Source: Acinetobacter sp. XS-4 (GTDB lineage: Bacteria; Pseudomonadota; Gammaproteobacteria; Pseudomonadales; Moraxellaceae). From it: a DNA stretch of 64,000 bases. The position numbers and the translations under genes are program-made. Positions 36,478-45,787 of the stretch are shown here, piece after piece (the stretch's first letter is position 1; each line of letters opens with the position of its first letter). Below the pieces are notes generated by a model that was given only the letters and a program-made list of their open reading frames with translations, was not told the DNA's origin and did not search any database. The DNA lies in assembly GCF_023920705.1 (NCBI RefSeq), contig NZ_CP094657.1, forward strand, positions 3,100,001-3,164,000. Reading direction: 5' to 3'.

Positions 36478-37227
36478 TTAATGAATCAGCATGCCACCAT
36501 TTACATCAAGTGTTACGCCAGTTAAATAAGTTGATAGATCACTTGCCAAAAATAATGCTGCATTTGCAACGTCTTGTGCTTTGCCTAAACGTCCGAGTGG
36601 AATACCAGCAAGAATGTCATGGCGACGGTCATCATTCATTAAACCGCCAGTAATATCAGTATGGATTAGACCCGGAGTAAGAGAATTTACACGAATTTGG
36701 TCAGGACCAAACTCACGAGCCATCGCTTTTGCCAAACCTAAAACACCAGCTTTTGCAGCGCTATAATGTGGCCCGCCAAAAATACCACCACCGCGTTGAG
36801 CTGAAACTGAAGATAAGCACACAATGCTTCCACCACCATTTGCTTTCATCGAGGGAATAACAGCTTGCGACATAATCAGTGTTCCACGCAGGCTGACATC
36901 TAAAATACGGTCATAGTCATTGCGCTGAATATCGAGTGTTTTAACTGGCTGAGTAATCCCTGCATTGTTAATTAAAATATCAATCTTGCCGTAGTGCTGT
37001 AGTGCTTGTTCAACAGCTGCTTTGACCTGCTCTTCATTTGCAACATTTGCAGCAAGACCTAAATGTCCTTCACCAAGGGCCTTTGCAGCGTTTTGGCTTT
37101 GAGCAAGATCTAAATCAACAATAATGACCTTAGCACCTTGTTGTGCAAAGATTTCTGCGGTTGCTCGCCCAATTCCACGTTCTGATGCTGCACCGGTAAT
37201 TAATGCCACTTTTCCTTGTAATAACAT
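36478..37227 (-). CDS. Short-chain dehydrogenase/reductase of the transketolase operon
   Basis: A 249-residue classical SDR. The cofactor motif is TGAASERGIGRA (a TGxxxGIG variant with an insertion of one to two residues). NNAG is present as INNAGIT. The catalytic Ser is in CLSSVSAQ and the Tyr/Lys in HYSAAKAG. The Asp after the second strand (IIVDLD) favours NAD(H). The ATG at 37227 follows AGAGGA by six bases. As first gene of the operon it probably oxidises the imported polyol or acid to the keto compound used by the transketolase. Confidence 0.87.
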   Translation of the reverse strand: MLLQGKVALITGAASERGIGRATAEIFAQQGAKVIIVDLDLAQSQNAAKALGEGHLGLAANVANEEQVKAAVEQALQHYGKIDILINNAGITQPVKTLDIQRNDYDRILDVSLRGTLIMSQAVIPSMKANGGGSIVCLSSVSAQRGGGIFGGPHYSAAKAGVLGLAKAMAREFGPDQIRVNSLTPGLIHTDITGGLMNDDRRHDILAGIPLGRLGKAQDVANAALFLASDLSTYLTGVTLDVNGGMLIH

Positions 37228-37314
37228 GTTCAATCCTCTTTTACGCTTTATTTCCTGAGTTCTGACTTAGAATCTCTTTTTTCACAAAGCCCAGCAATCA
37301 GCTCGAATTCAACA

Positions 37315-37337
37315 AGGCATGAAAAAAATTCATGCCT
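37315..37337. promoter_or_regulatory. Inverted repeat, candidate LysR operator
   Basis: AGGCATGAA, five A, TTCATGCCT: perfect nine-base arms in the divergent region between the SDR operon and the LysR gene, 33 bases before the regulator. LysR proteins bind such dyads containing T-N11-A and control both directions. Confidence 0.65.
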
Positions 37338-37369
37338 ATGCTATTTTTAAATAAGTTTTAGGGATAAAA

Positions 37370-38287
37370 ATGGATCATTTCATGGATAGTAGTGAAAACA
37401 ATTTCAACCAGATGCCCTCAATTAAAACATTACAGGCTTTTGAACAAACCGCCCGTTTCGGCAATGTTGCCAAAGCAGCCGAGCATTTGAATCTCACCCC
37501 TTCAGCAGTAAGTCATCAAATTGCTAAGCTTGAAGAAATGATTGGGCAGAGTTTATTTATTCGTGGTGCTCGTGGTGTGACGCTTACCCCTTCTGGCGAA
37601 CGCTATTTTCAAGACGTCACCACCATTTTGCATAACCTAATGTTAGCGACTGAAAAAGCTGCCGATAAAAGTCCTAAAGACAGTCTATATATTCACTCAT
37701 CTCCAAGTTTTGGTTTGCTCTGGTTACTGCCTCGCCTTGAATCATTTAAAGAAAAATTTCCAATGATTCAGGTCAATCTGTCGTGTTCTTATGAAAATTT
37801 GCACTTTACCCGCGACAAGATCGATATTGATATCCGTCATGGTTTACCCAACTGGACAGGGGTAGAAATCAGAACCATTCGTAATGAAAAGTTAGAAGTA
37901 CTTGCATCTCCCAAACTACTTGAACGCAGTCCTGTATATAAGCCTCAGGATTTATTAAAAAAAGAACTGATTTTATCGCGCTCAACCTTAGTTACTTGGC
38001 CACAATGGTTTGCCCATCAGGGTCTAAGTATTCCTGAGTTTCCCTATACTTTGAGTTTTGACCGCTCTTATATGTCACTTGAAGCAGCCACACATGGGCT
38101 AGGTTTTGTTTTAGAAAGTAATTTGCTTACTCAAAATTATTTGGACTCTGGAAAGTTGGTTAGAGTTTTTGCAGATGAGCTATCGATTCCTATTTCTGCT
38201 CATCATTTGGTGTATCCGCGAACGCATCAATTTATTCCTAAAATTGAGCTGTTTTTAAACTGGATTCATGATGAGTTGGCGGATTGA
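37370..38287 (+). CDS. LysR-family regulator, GcvA-like
   Basis: A 305-residue LysR regulator. The helix-turn-helix covers about residues 18-77 (LQAFEQTARFGNVAKAAEHL, then NLTPSAVSHQIAKLEEMIG). The substrate-binding domain follows from about 105, with PSFGLLWLLPRLESFKEKFP typical of the GcvA/AmpR branch. AGGGA five bases before the ATG supports the start. It is divergent from the SDR-MFS-transketolase operon and very likely controls it in response to the imported substrate. It ends 11 bases before a convergent small gene. Confidence 0.88.
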   Translation: MDHFMDSSENNFNQMPSIKTLQAFEQTARFGNVAKAAEHLNLTPSAVSHQIAKLEEMIGQSLFIRGARGVTLTPSGERYFQDVTTILHNLMLATEKAADKSPKDSLYIHSSPSFGLLWLLPRLESFKEKFPMIQVNLSCSYENLHFTRDKIDIDIRHGLPNWTGVEIRTIRNEKLEVLASPKLLERSPVYKPQDLLKKELILSRSTLVTWPQWFAHQGLSIPEFPYTLSFDRSYMSLEAATHGLGFVLESNLLTQNYLDSGKLVRVFADELSIPISAHHLVYPRTHQFIPKIELFLNWIHDELAD

Positions 38288-38298
38288 GAAAGTAATTT

Positions 38299-38745
38299 TT
38301 AAATGATTTGAATTTGCTCAACTCTTAAGTGATGCATCATCTCTCGAACAAATACAAAGTAGGTAAAAATATAAAGCTGATTTGGGGACACTTGGCTTGT
38401 GTAGTAGCTCAAACGCTCAATAAAATCATTAAACCCATGCTCAAGCTCAATACGGCTGATTTGCTTTTTAGCACTAAAAAATAACTCACTGAGTTGTGTC
38501 ATGGCAGTATCAGACGTAACAGCTACCCCACTTATATTTAAATTTCTGAGTGGCTGTGACTCTATGATTTCTTCAATGAAATAAATCATCTTTTCGATAG
38601 CAAGTTCATCAATAACACCATGGCCGATACTTTTTGAATCAACAAAACCCAAGCCCTTTTCAAGTTGAATGTGCTGGTTGTCTAAGTCAAATGACAAGCC
38701 ATTAGGACCAAGTGAAAACTTTAAAACCGAGTCGGGATGATTCAT
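38299..38745 (-). CDS. Conserved hypothetical protein, 148 aa
   Basis: I do not recognise a family. The protein is a soluble, acidic, alpha/beta-looking chain without signal or membrane segments. It contains IGHGVIDELAIEKMIYFIEEIIE near 40-62 and two helical C-terminal segments ending VREMMHHLRVEQIQII. The ribosome site is weak (GGTAAG). The ORF is the length of the intergenic space and has codon use like its neighbours, which supports it being real. It is a single-gene unit convergent with the LysR gene. Confidence 0.6.
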   Translation of the reverse strand: MNHPDSVLKFSLGPNGLSFDLDNQHIQLEKGLGFVDSKSIGHGVIDELAIEKMIYFIEEIIESQPLRNLNISGVAVTSDTAMTQLSELFFSAKKQISRIELEHGFNDFIERLSYYTSQVSPNQLYIFTYFVFVREMMHHLRVEQIQII

Positions 38746-38908
38746 AAAAAAAGCTTACCGTTGAGTTTTATTAATAGGGTTAGTGCGAGTTTGTTCAATA
38801 CTTAGAGTTGACAGCGCTAATCATCATTAACACTATATATAATAAAAAACTCTTTAAAAAGACGAAAAATGAATCTTATATTCATCTAATCTTACGATTA
38901 AAAAATAG

Positions 38909-40063
<1,155 letters not shown>

Positions 40064-40090
40064 TCTTTTAATTAGAGATATATTTGGCTA

Positions 40091-40130
40091 AAAAAGACTC
40101 TCAGCTGAATATGACTGAGAGTCTTTTTAT
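40091..40130. terminator. Bidirectional terminator between mro and the MFS exporter
   Basis: AAAAAGACTCTCAG (40091-40104) pairs with CTGAGAGTCTTTTT (40115-40128) around a ten-base loop. Fourteen perfect pairs serve mro and the convergent MFS gene, whose stop codon begins at 40131. Confidence 0.88.
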
Positions 40131-41351
40131 TTATTTAACTTTTGTGTTTGGTAAAAATGCGGTTGCAAACCCAAGTAATGGCAAGAATGAACATAAACCA
40201 AATACCCATTCAATGCCGTTAACATCTGCTAAATGTCCCAACCCTGCTGCGGCAATACCACTTACCCCAAACATAAGACCAAACATTAAGCCTGCAATCA
40301 TACCGACACGGCCCGGAACAGCTTCTTGTGCGTAAACCACCATTGCAGCAAAAGCAGATGACAACACCAAACCTGCAATAATTGAAAACACTGTTGTCCA
40401 AAATAAGTTTGCATACGGCATCATTAATGCAAATGGCGCCATACCAACAAATGAAACCCAAATAACAGCTTTACGGCCAATTTTGTCACCAATTGGACCA
40501 CCTGCAAATGTACCTAAAGCGACAGCGGCTAAAAAAGCAAATAAATGCAACTGAGCAGTCTGGATGCTGATATGGAACTTTTGAATTAAGTAAAAAGTAA
40601 AGTAGTTGCTAATGCTGGCAATGTAGGTAAATTTAGCAAACATCAACACACTAATCGTGCTCAAAGCAATAATAAGCTTACGGCCATGCAATTTACTCTG
40701 TGCTTGGTTTGCACGTGTAGCTACCTGATTTTTAGCATGACTCACCGTCCAACGGCTTACGCCAAATAAAACCCAAATGGCTAAAAGTGCAAATATCACT
40801 AAGCCCGCAACTGCATGCTGCCCAAATGGAACAATCAATAACGCTGCTAACAATGGGCCAATCGCAGTGCCCGTATTTCCGCCCACCTGAAAAGTCGACT
40901 GTGCTGTACCGAAGCGCCCACCCGATGCCATTCGTGCCACCCGCGAAGCTTCAGGGTGAAAAGTTGCAGAGCCTACCCCAATAAGCGCAGATGCACATAA
41001 CAATACTGTAAAGCTTGGTGAAAATGCCAACAAGATAATGCCGCAGAATGTGACCATCATTCCGAGTGGTAAAAGATACGGTTTTGGATGTTTATCGGTA
41101 TAAAGTCCAATCCAAGGCTGAAGCAGCGAACCTGTAATTTGATATACAAACGAGATCAGGCCGACCTGAGCAAAACTCAGCGAAAAGTTTGCTTTTAGCA
41201 TTGGATAAATAGCGGGTAGCACTGCTTGAATCAAATCATTCAATAAATGTGCAACCGCCACGGCGCCTACAATTTTAATAATCATTCCTTGAGGCTGATC
41301 ATTTGCAACGGTATTGGCAATACCATCTTTCAATTGTATTGAAGACGTCAT
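40131..41351 (-). CDS. MFS exporter, fosmidomycin-resistance (Fsr) type
   Basis: A 406-residue carrier with 12 membrane segments. HLLNDLIQAVLPAIYPMLK in the first helix and LISFVYQITGSLLQPWIGLYTDK are the marks of the Fsr branch, followed by GVGSATFHPEASRVARMASGGR. E. coli Fsr exports fosmidomycin and some other compounds; the substrate here is not known. It is divergent from an AraC-family regulator across a long inverted repeat, so its expression is probably induced by the compound that regulator senses. Confidence 0.87.
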   Translation of the reverse strand: MTSSIQLKDGIANTVANDQPQGMIIKIVGAVAVAHLLNDLIQAVLPAIYPMLKANFSLSFAQVGLISFVYQITGSLLQPWIGLYTDKHPKPYLLPLGMMVTFCGIILLAFSPSFTVLLCASALIGVGSATFHPEASRVARMASGGRFGTAQSTFQVGGNTGTAIGPLLAALLIVPFGQHAVAGLVIFALLAIWVLFGVSRWTVSHAKNQVATRANQAQSKLHGRKLIIALSTISVLMFAKFTYIASISNYFTFYLIQKFHISIQTAQLHLFAFLAAVALGTFAGGPIGDKIGRKAVIWVSFVGMAPFALMMPYANLFWTTVFSIIAGLVLSSAFAAMVVYAQEAVPGRVGMIAGLMFGLMFGVSGIAAAGLGHLADVNGIEWVFGLCSFLPLLGFATAFLPNTKVK

Positions 41352-41391
41352 ACCTGAAAAACTCCAATATTCTAAGTAAGGTGCTTATTGT

Positions 41392-41444
41392 AAATTGTCG
41401 CTTATAAAGTTATCTTCCAATAATCATCGTATAAGTGACAATTT
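41392..41444. promoter_or_regulatory. Long inverted repeat between Fsr-like exporter and AraC gene
   Basis: AAATTGTCGCTTATA (41392-41406) and TATAAGTGACAATTT (41430-41444) match at 14 of 15 positions as inverted arms, 23 bases apart. The right arm lies just before the ribosome site of the regulator and the left arm about 40 bases before the exporter. It is a likely double binding site for the AraC protein. Confidence 0.7.
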
Positions 41445-41456
41445 TTAGGATAGATT

Positions 41457-42245
41457 ATGTCCGATTCTCTTATTCAGTCTGATTTGTCCGAACTTGTGAT
41501 TGGGCTATCTTCTGAGCATGCCTACCGAGAAATCACGCCGACTCATACACATACACGCGCTCAGTTTTTGTATGCATCAACAGGAAACATTCAGGTATTT
41601 ACACCAAATAATGTCTGGATTGTGCCGCCCATGTGTGCTTTATGGATTCCTGCTCATGTCGAGCACAGTGTGATTTCACTCAGTCACGTTAAGTTAAATA
41701 CAGCGCTGGTTGAAATAAATGCAGCCGCTTTAATGGGGCAACATTGCTTTATTATTCGGGTGAGCAATCTTTTGCATGAGCTTTTAATTCGTTTAAACGA
41801 AATTGAAAGAGAGGAATCACCTAATATTACGACCTCTCAGGAGCTTTCTCGTTCTTTGCAAATTCTGATTTTTGAAGAAATTCATCGAGCAAATTTATTG
41901 CCTATCCAGATTCCGTGGCCAAAAGACAAACGACTATTAAAAATTTGCCAAGCATTATTGCACGCTCCGAATCAATCAAAAGATTTAACGGATTGGGCAG
42001 ATGATATTGGTGCGAGTTCGAGAACTTTAATGCGCATGTTCCAAAAAGAAACTGGGCTGTCTTATCGGGCGTGGGTACAGCAAATGCATATTGCACTTGC
42101 CTTGAGTAAAATCGCGAATAGTGAATCTATTGCTCAAATTTCTGAATCACTGGGATATAACAACCCCAGCGCGTTCAGTACGATGTTTAAGCGACATCTA
42201 GGAAAAACACCTCAACAGTTTAGAAGTGCCACGATGTCGCTATAA
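41457..42245 (+). CDS. AraC-family transcriptional regulator
   Basis: A 262-residue regulator. The N-terminal half is a cupin-like sensing domain (HTHTRAQFLYASTGNIQVF, then WIVPPMCALWIPAHVEH). The C-terminal AraC domain (about 155-258) has two helix-turn-helices, LTDWADDIGASSRTLMRMFQ and IAQISESLGYNNPSAFSTMFKR with the family signature ending GKTPQQFR. AGGA six bases before the ATG supports the start. It is divergent from the Fsr-like exporter. Its last 34 bases overlap the end of the glutaminase gene on the other strand. Confidence 0.9.
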   Translation: MSDSLIQSDLSELVIGLSSEHAYREITPTHTHTRAQFLYASTGNIQVFTPNNVWIVPPMCALWIPAHVEHSVISLSHVKLNTALVEINAAALMGQHCFIIRVSNLLHELLIRLNEIEREESPNITTSQELSRSLQILIFEEIHRANLLPIQIPWPKDKRLLKICQALLHAPNQSKDLTDWADDIGASSRTLMRMFQKETGLSYRAWVQQMHIALALSKIANSESIAQISESLGYNNPSAFSTMFKRHLGKTPQQFRSATMSL

Positions 42246-43534
42246 GTCTTTTTTTTGGAACGGATCTCATGTTTTTCCAATAAATCATCGAAATCATGAT
42301 AGACATGAAGTTCCCGATCTTTGGCTGTTCTCGCATGATCTAAACGTTGTTCAGGATCTACTAAAACAAGGGTATGACCATCATCAATCAGACGATCTAC
42401 ACCTTCTAAAAACATACGCTTACCCACATCGTGAATCAGTGAAATCTGGGTTAAATCAATGACGATTGTGCTTTGGTCAGTCGTCTCATCTTGTAAAATG
42501 CGTAACAACATTTCAGCTTCGGTAAATTTCAATACGCCGCGAAGCACATATACACTTAATGAAGCATCTTTTCCTGTACGGTAATGGCTTTGCACAATCG
42601 TTTGTGCAGAAGGTGTACCTTCCATGAGGTGTAATCCCATGTCACGAGATAGGCGCTCTAAAATATCGATACCTCGAATACTGTGACCATGCTCATCTAA
42701 ACGAGGAGAGAAAGCAGCAATACTGACCTGACCCGGCAGCACACCTAAAATACCACCTGCCACACCACTCTTAGCAGGAATGCCTACAGTTGAAAGCCAG
42801 TCACCCGCGGCATCATACATACCACAGCTCATCATGACACTGAGTACTTGTCTAACCACAGATCGGTTTAACAAACGCTTTCCAGTTTTAGGGTCAACCC
42901 CTCCATTGGCAAGCACACTGCCCATACGTACCAGATCTTTAACCGTCACCAAAATCGCACATTGACGAATATAACCGTTCACAATATCGACAGGATCAGT
43001 TTCTAAAATTCCGACAGTTCGCAACATATAACCGATCGAAAGATTACGGTAAGCCGTTTTGACTTCTGAATCATAGACAGACTCATCAAAACTTAATTCA
43101 CGCCCCGCAAGCTCGCTCATAAAACGGCGTAGAATTTCTGCACTATGTAGACCATGTTTAACTTGAATTAAAGAATGTGTCGTAATTGCGCCAGAGTTGA
43201 TCATCGGGTTTTTCGGACGACCATCTTTGCCCAATGAAATTTCATTGAAAGCTTCCCCTGAAGGTTCCACTCCTACTTTATCGAGTACTGCATCAATGCC
43301 AAGCTGTTGCATAACATAGGCATATACAAATGGCTTAGAAATCGATTGAATGGTGAATTCAGTATCATCATCTCCAATCGAATAAATTTCACCGTCTACC
43401 GTAGACATGGCCAAAGCTAATCGGTTTGGATTTGCATTTGCTAACTCTGGAATATAGTCAGCTAGATGTCCGCTATTATCTACCTCACAGGCTTCTATCA
43501 CATTTGCCAAATAATCTGGGAGAGGGGTTTTCAT
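42212..43534 (-). CDS. glsA: Glutaminase with C-terminal STAS domain
   Basis: A 440-residue protein. Residues about 1-305 are a serine-dependent beta-lactamase-fold glutaminase (EC 3.5.1.2), with the S-x-x-K motif in SISKPF, then NPMINSGAI and GKSGVAGG-equivalent PAKSGVAGGI near 260. The C-terminal ~105 residues form a STAS-type domain (STIVIDLTQISLIHDVGKRMF). Glutaminase-STAS fusions are known in several bacteria and in this respect resemble enzyme filaments or sensors, but the role of STAS here is inferred. It converts glutamine to glutamate and ammonia. Its last 34 bases overlap the convergent AraC gene, so no separate terminator fits there. Confidence 0.92.
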   Translation of the reverse strand: MKTPLPDYLANVIEACEVDNSGHLADYIPELANANPNRLALAMSTVDGEIYSIGDDDTEFTIQSISKPFVYAYVMQQLGIDAVLDKVGVEPSGEAFNEISLGKDGRPKNPMINSGAITTHSLIQVKHGLHSAEILRRFMSELAGRELSFDESVYDSEVKTAYRNLSIGYMLRTVGILETDPVDIVNGYIRQCAILVTVKDLVRMGSVLANGGVDPKTGKRLLNRSVVRQVLSVMMSCGMYDAAGDWLSTVGIPAKSGVAGGILGVLPGQVSIAAFSPRLDEHGHSIRGIDILERLSRDMGLHLMEGTPSAQTIVQSHYRTGKDASLSVYVLRGVLKFTEAEMLLRILQDETTDQSTIVIDLTQISLIHDVGKRMFLEGVDRLIDDGHTLVLVDPEQRLDHARTAKDRELHVYHDFDDLLEKHEIRSKKKTYSDIVALLNC

Positions 43535-43711
43535 GGTCAGTAACCTTAAATGAGGAGATTTACGCTTTCGAGCAATTTTTCAGCACAACCTACTGATAAT
43601 ATTAAAATTATAATTTTTAAGTGAAGTAAAAATCACGATATAAGTATTGTAATTCCGATAACTTATTTATTTCAAGCTCATTATACGTTTTTAAAAACTT
43701 TAAATAGAAGA

Positions 43712-44194
43712 TTAGATTATTCTTTCTACAAATAGAACTCCATTTAAATGATCGACTTCATGTTGAACAATTCGAGCAGGAAAACCATGAAAAATCGTTT
43801 CAACAACTTCACCCCGAAGTGTTGAATATTTAACCTTTACCATTTCTGCGCGTTCAACTTGTCCGCGTTCATCTGGCACGCTTAAGCAACCTTCTTCACC
43901 TAAAAGGGTTTCATTTGAGAACTCTAAAATTTCAGGATTCACCATCACCACAGCGTCCATTTCAGGTGCGTCGGGATAGCGTGGGTTCGGCCTAGAAGCC
44001 ACAATAATGACTCGTTTAGAGATATAAACTTGCGGTGCGGCAATTCCCACCCCATTACGTTCAAGCATCGTTGCTTGCATAGCCGCTGCAAGTTGATAAA
44101 GCCAATCACTGTTTAGCTCATTTGCCGAGACAGGAGCAGCAATCAACGTCAAAATATCTTCACCACGCTTAGCCACAGGTAAAACTACACTCAT
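43712..44194 (-). CDS. def: Peptide deformylase
   Basis: A 160-residue peptide deformylase (EC 3.5.1.88) that removes the formyl group from new proteins. The three motifs are complete: GVGIAAPQ (residues 48-55), EEGCLS with metal ligand C103, and QHEVDHLNG with H145, the catalytic E146 and H149. It is shorter than the type I enzyme and is not next to fmt, so it is probably an additional deformylase rather than the main one of the def-fmt pair. It is divergent from an MHS importer gene. Confidence 0.9.
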   Translation of the reverse strand: MSVVLPVAKRGEDILTLIAAPVSANELNSDWLYQLAAAMQATMLERNGVGIAAPQVYISKRVIIVASRPNPRYPDAPEMDAVVMVNPEILEFSNETLLGEEGCLSVPDERGQVERAEMVKVKYSTLRGEVVETIFHGFPARIVQHEVDHLNGVLFVERII

Positions 44195-44429
44195 CCTTTG
44201 AATCTCTCATTAAATTGGCTATGACAAGTTTTATTGTGTCGCTGAACGGCTCAAAAGAAAAGTCATTCCTACATCTGTTTTTGTTTCATCTAATGCGTTT
44301 TTTGTTTTAAAGCTTTTTTATCTGTGTGATTAAAATCTATACCTCCTCATAGAACAAATTTCCTCCATTTACTTTTACTTCACTTTTCCATTAATATCTA
44401 AACTTCAATTACAACAATTAAGTAAAAAA

Positions 44430-45728
44430 ATGGATCAGGACTTAACTTTGCAGGATGCGAACTATCTTAATAAAGAAGATAAAAGAACCCTTGCCCTTTC
44501 TTCACTGGGTGGAGCTTTAGAATTTTACGATTTCGTGATTTATGTGTTTTACGCCAAAATCATTTCCGACCTCTTTTTCCCCAGCACGCTTAGTCCTTTT
44601 TGGGCCATGCTTAACACATATGGCATTTTTGCAGCAGGTTACTTTTTTCGTCCTTTAGGCGGAGTTGTAATGGCCCATTTTGGTGATCTGGTCGGGCGTA
44701 AAAAACTATTTTCGCTTTCTATTTTACTGATGGCGCTGCCTACCCTGTTTATCGGGATTCTGCCCACTTTTGAAAATATTGGTTATTTAGCTCCCCTACT
44801 TTTACTACTCATGCGTGTTGTGCAAGGTATTGCGATTGGGGGTGAAATTCCAGCCGCGTGGACATTTGTGTCAGAACATGTTCCCGAAAGAAAAATTGGA
44901 CTAGCAAATGGTTTATTGACTGCTGGGCTATCTTTAGGAATTTTACTAGGCGCACTCATGTCTTTATGGATTTCACTGAATTTTAGTGAAGGGCAAATCC
45001 ATGACTGGGCATGGCGTATTCCTTTCATTGCAGGTGGTATTTTTGGTCTAGTCGCACTTTATTTACGAACTTATTTAAAAGAAACACCTGTGTTTAAAGC
45101 CATGCAAGCTCGTAAAGAAGTTTCCAAAGAAATGCCAGTCAAGCAAGTGCTAAAAACGCATAAAACAGCTGTTGCGATTGGCATGTTATTTACATGGTTT
45201 TTAACAGGCTGTGTGGTGGTGGTAATTTTAGCCATGCCAAATTTATTGATTGGTTCATTTGGTTTTGAGCGCGCACAGACTTTTGAAATGCAAAGTGCCG
45301 CCATTGTCATGCAAATGGTCGGCTGTATTTTGGCTGGCTATTTTGCTGACCGTTTTGGTTGCGGTAAAGTCATGATGGTCGGTGCACTAGCCGTGGCACT
45401 CACAGCAGCAGTTTTTTATAACAGTTTAGGACATGCCGCACACTCAACCATTTTTGGTTTATATATGTTGTTAGGTCTATGTTCAGGTACTGTCGGCATG
45501 GTGTCGAGTAGTATGGTCAAAATGTTCCCTGCACCTATTCGTTTCTCGGGCATTTCATTTTCTTATAATTTGTCGTATGCGATTGTTGGTGGTATGACAC
45601 TGCCGTTAGTGCATTGGCTCAGTCAATATAGTGATATTGGTGCGATGTATTATATTTTCGCGCTGACCATTTTGGCCTTTGTGACTGCTTTTGTGTTTTG
45701 GAATAAGTTTGAAAAAAACAGATATTAA
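44430..45728 (+). CDS. MFS importer, metabolite:H+ symporter (MHS) type
   Basis: A 432-residue carrier with 12 membrane segments. LGGALEFYDFVIYVFYA in the first helix, YFFRPLGGVVMAHFGDLVGRKK in the loop between helices 2 and 3, and GGEIPAAWTFVSEHVPERKIG are characteristic of the MHS family, which includes ProP, the citrate and the shikimate importers. The protein lacks the C-terminal coiled coil of ProP, so osmosensing is unlikely. The substrate is unknown. It is a single-gene unit ending in a strong terminator shared with the porin. Confidence 0.87.
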   Translation: MDQDLTLQDANYLNKEDKRTLALSSLGGALEFYDFVIYVFYAKIISDLFFPSTLSPFWAMLNTYGIFAAGYFFRPLGGVVMAHFGDLVGRKKLFSLSILLMALPTLFIGILPTFENIGYLAPLLLLLMRVVQGIAIGGEIPAAWTFVSEHVPERKIGLANGLLTAGLSLGILLGALMSLWISLNFSEGQIHDWAWRIPFIAGGIFGLVALYLRTYLKETPVFKAMQARKEVSKEMPVKQVLKTHKTAVAIGMLFTWFLTGCVVVVILAMPNLLIGSFGFERAQTFEMQSAAIVMQMVGCILAGYFADRFGCGKVMMVGALAVALTAAVFYNSLGHAAHSTIFGLYMLLGLCSGTVGMVSSSMVKMFPAPIRFSGISFSYNLSYAIVGGMTLPLVHWLSQYSDIGAMYYIFALTILAFVTAFVFWNKFEKNRY

Positions 45729-45740
45729 AAGTTTTAACTC

Positions 45741-45775
45741 ATAAAAAAAACCACGCCGATTGCGTGGTTTTTTTA
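45741..45775. terminator. Bidirectional terminator between MHS importer and porin
   Basis: AAACCACGC (45748-45756), loop CGATT, GCGTGGTTT (45762-45770), with a run of A before and T after. It stops both the importer and the convergent porin message. Confidence 0.9.
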
Positions 45776-45787
45776 TTGCGGTTCACT

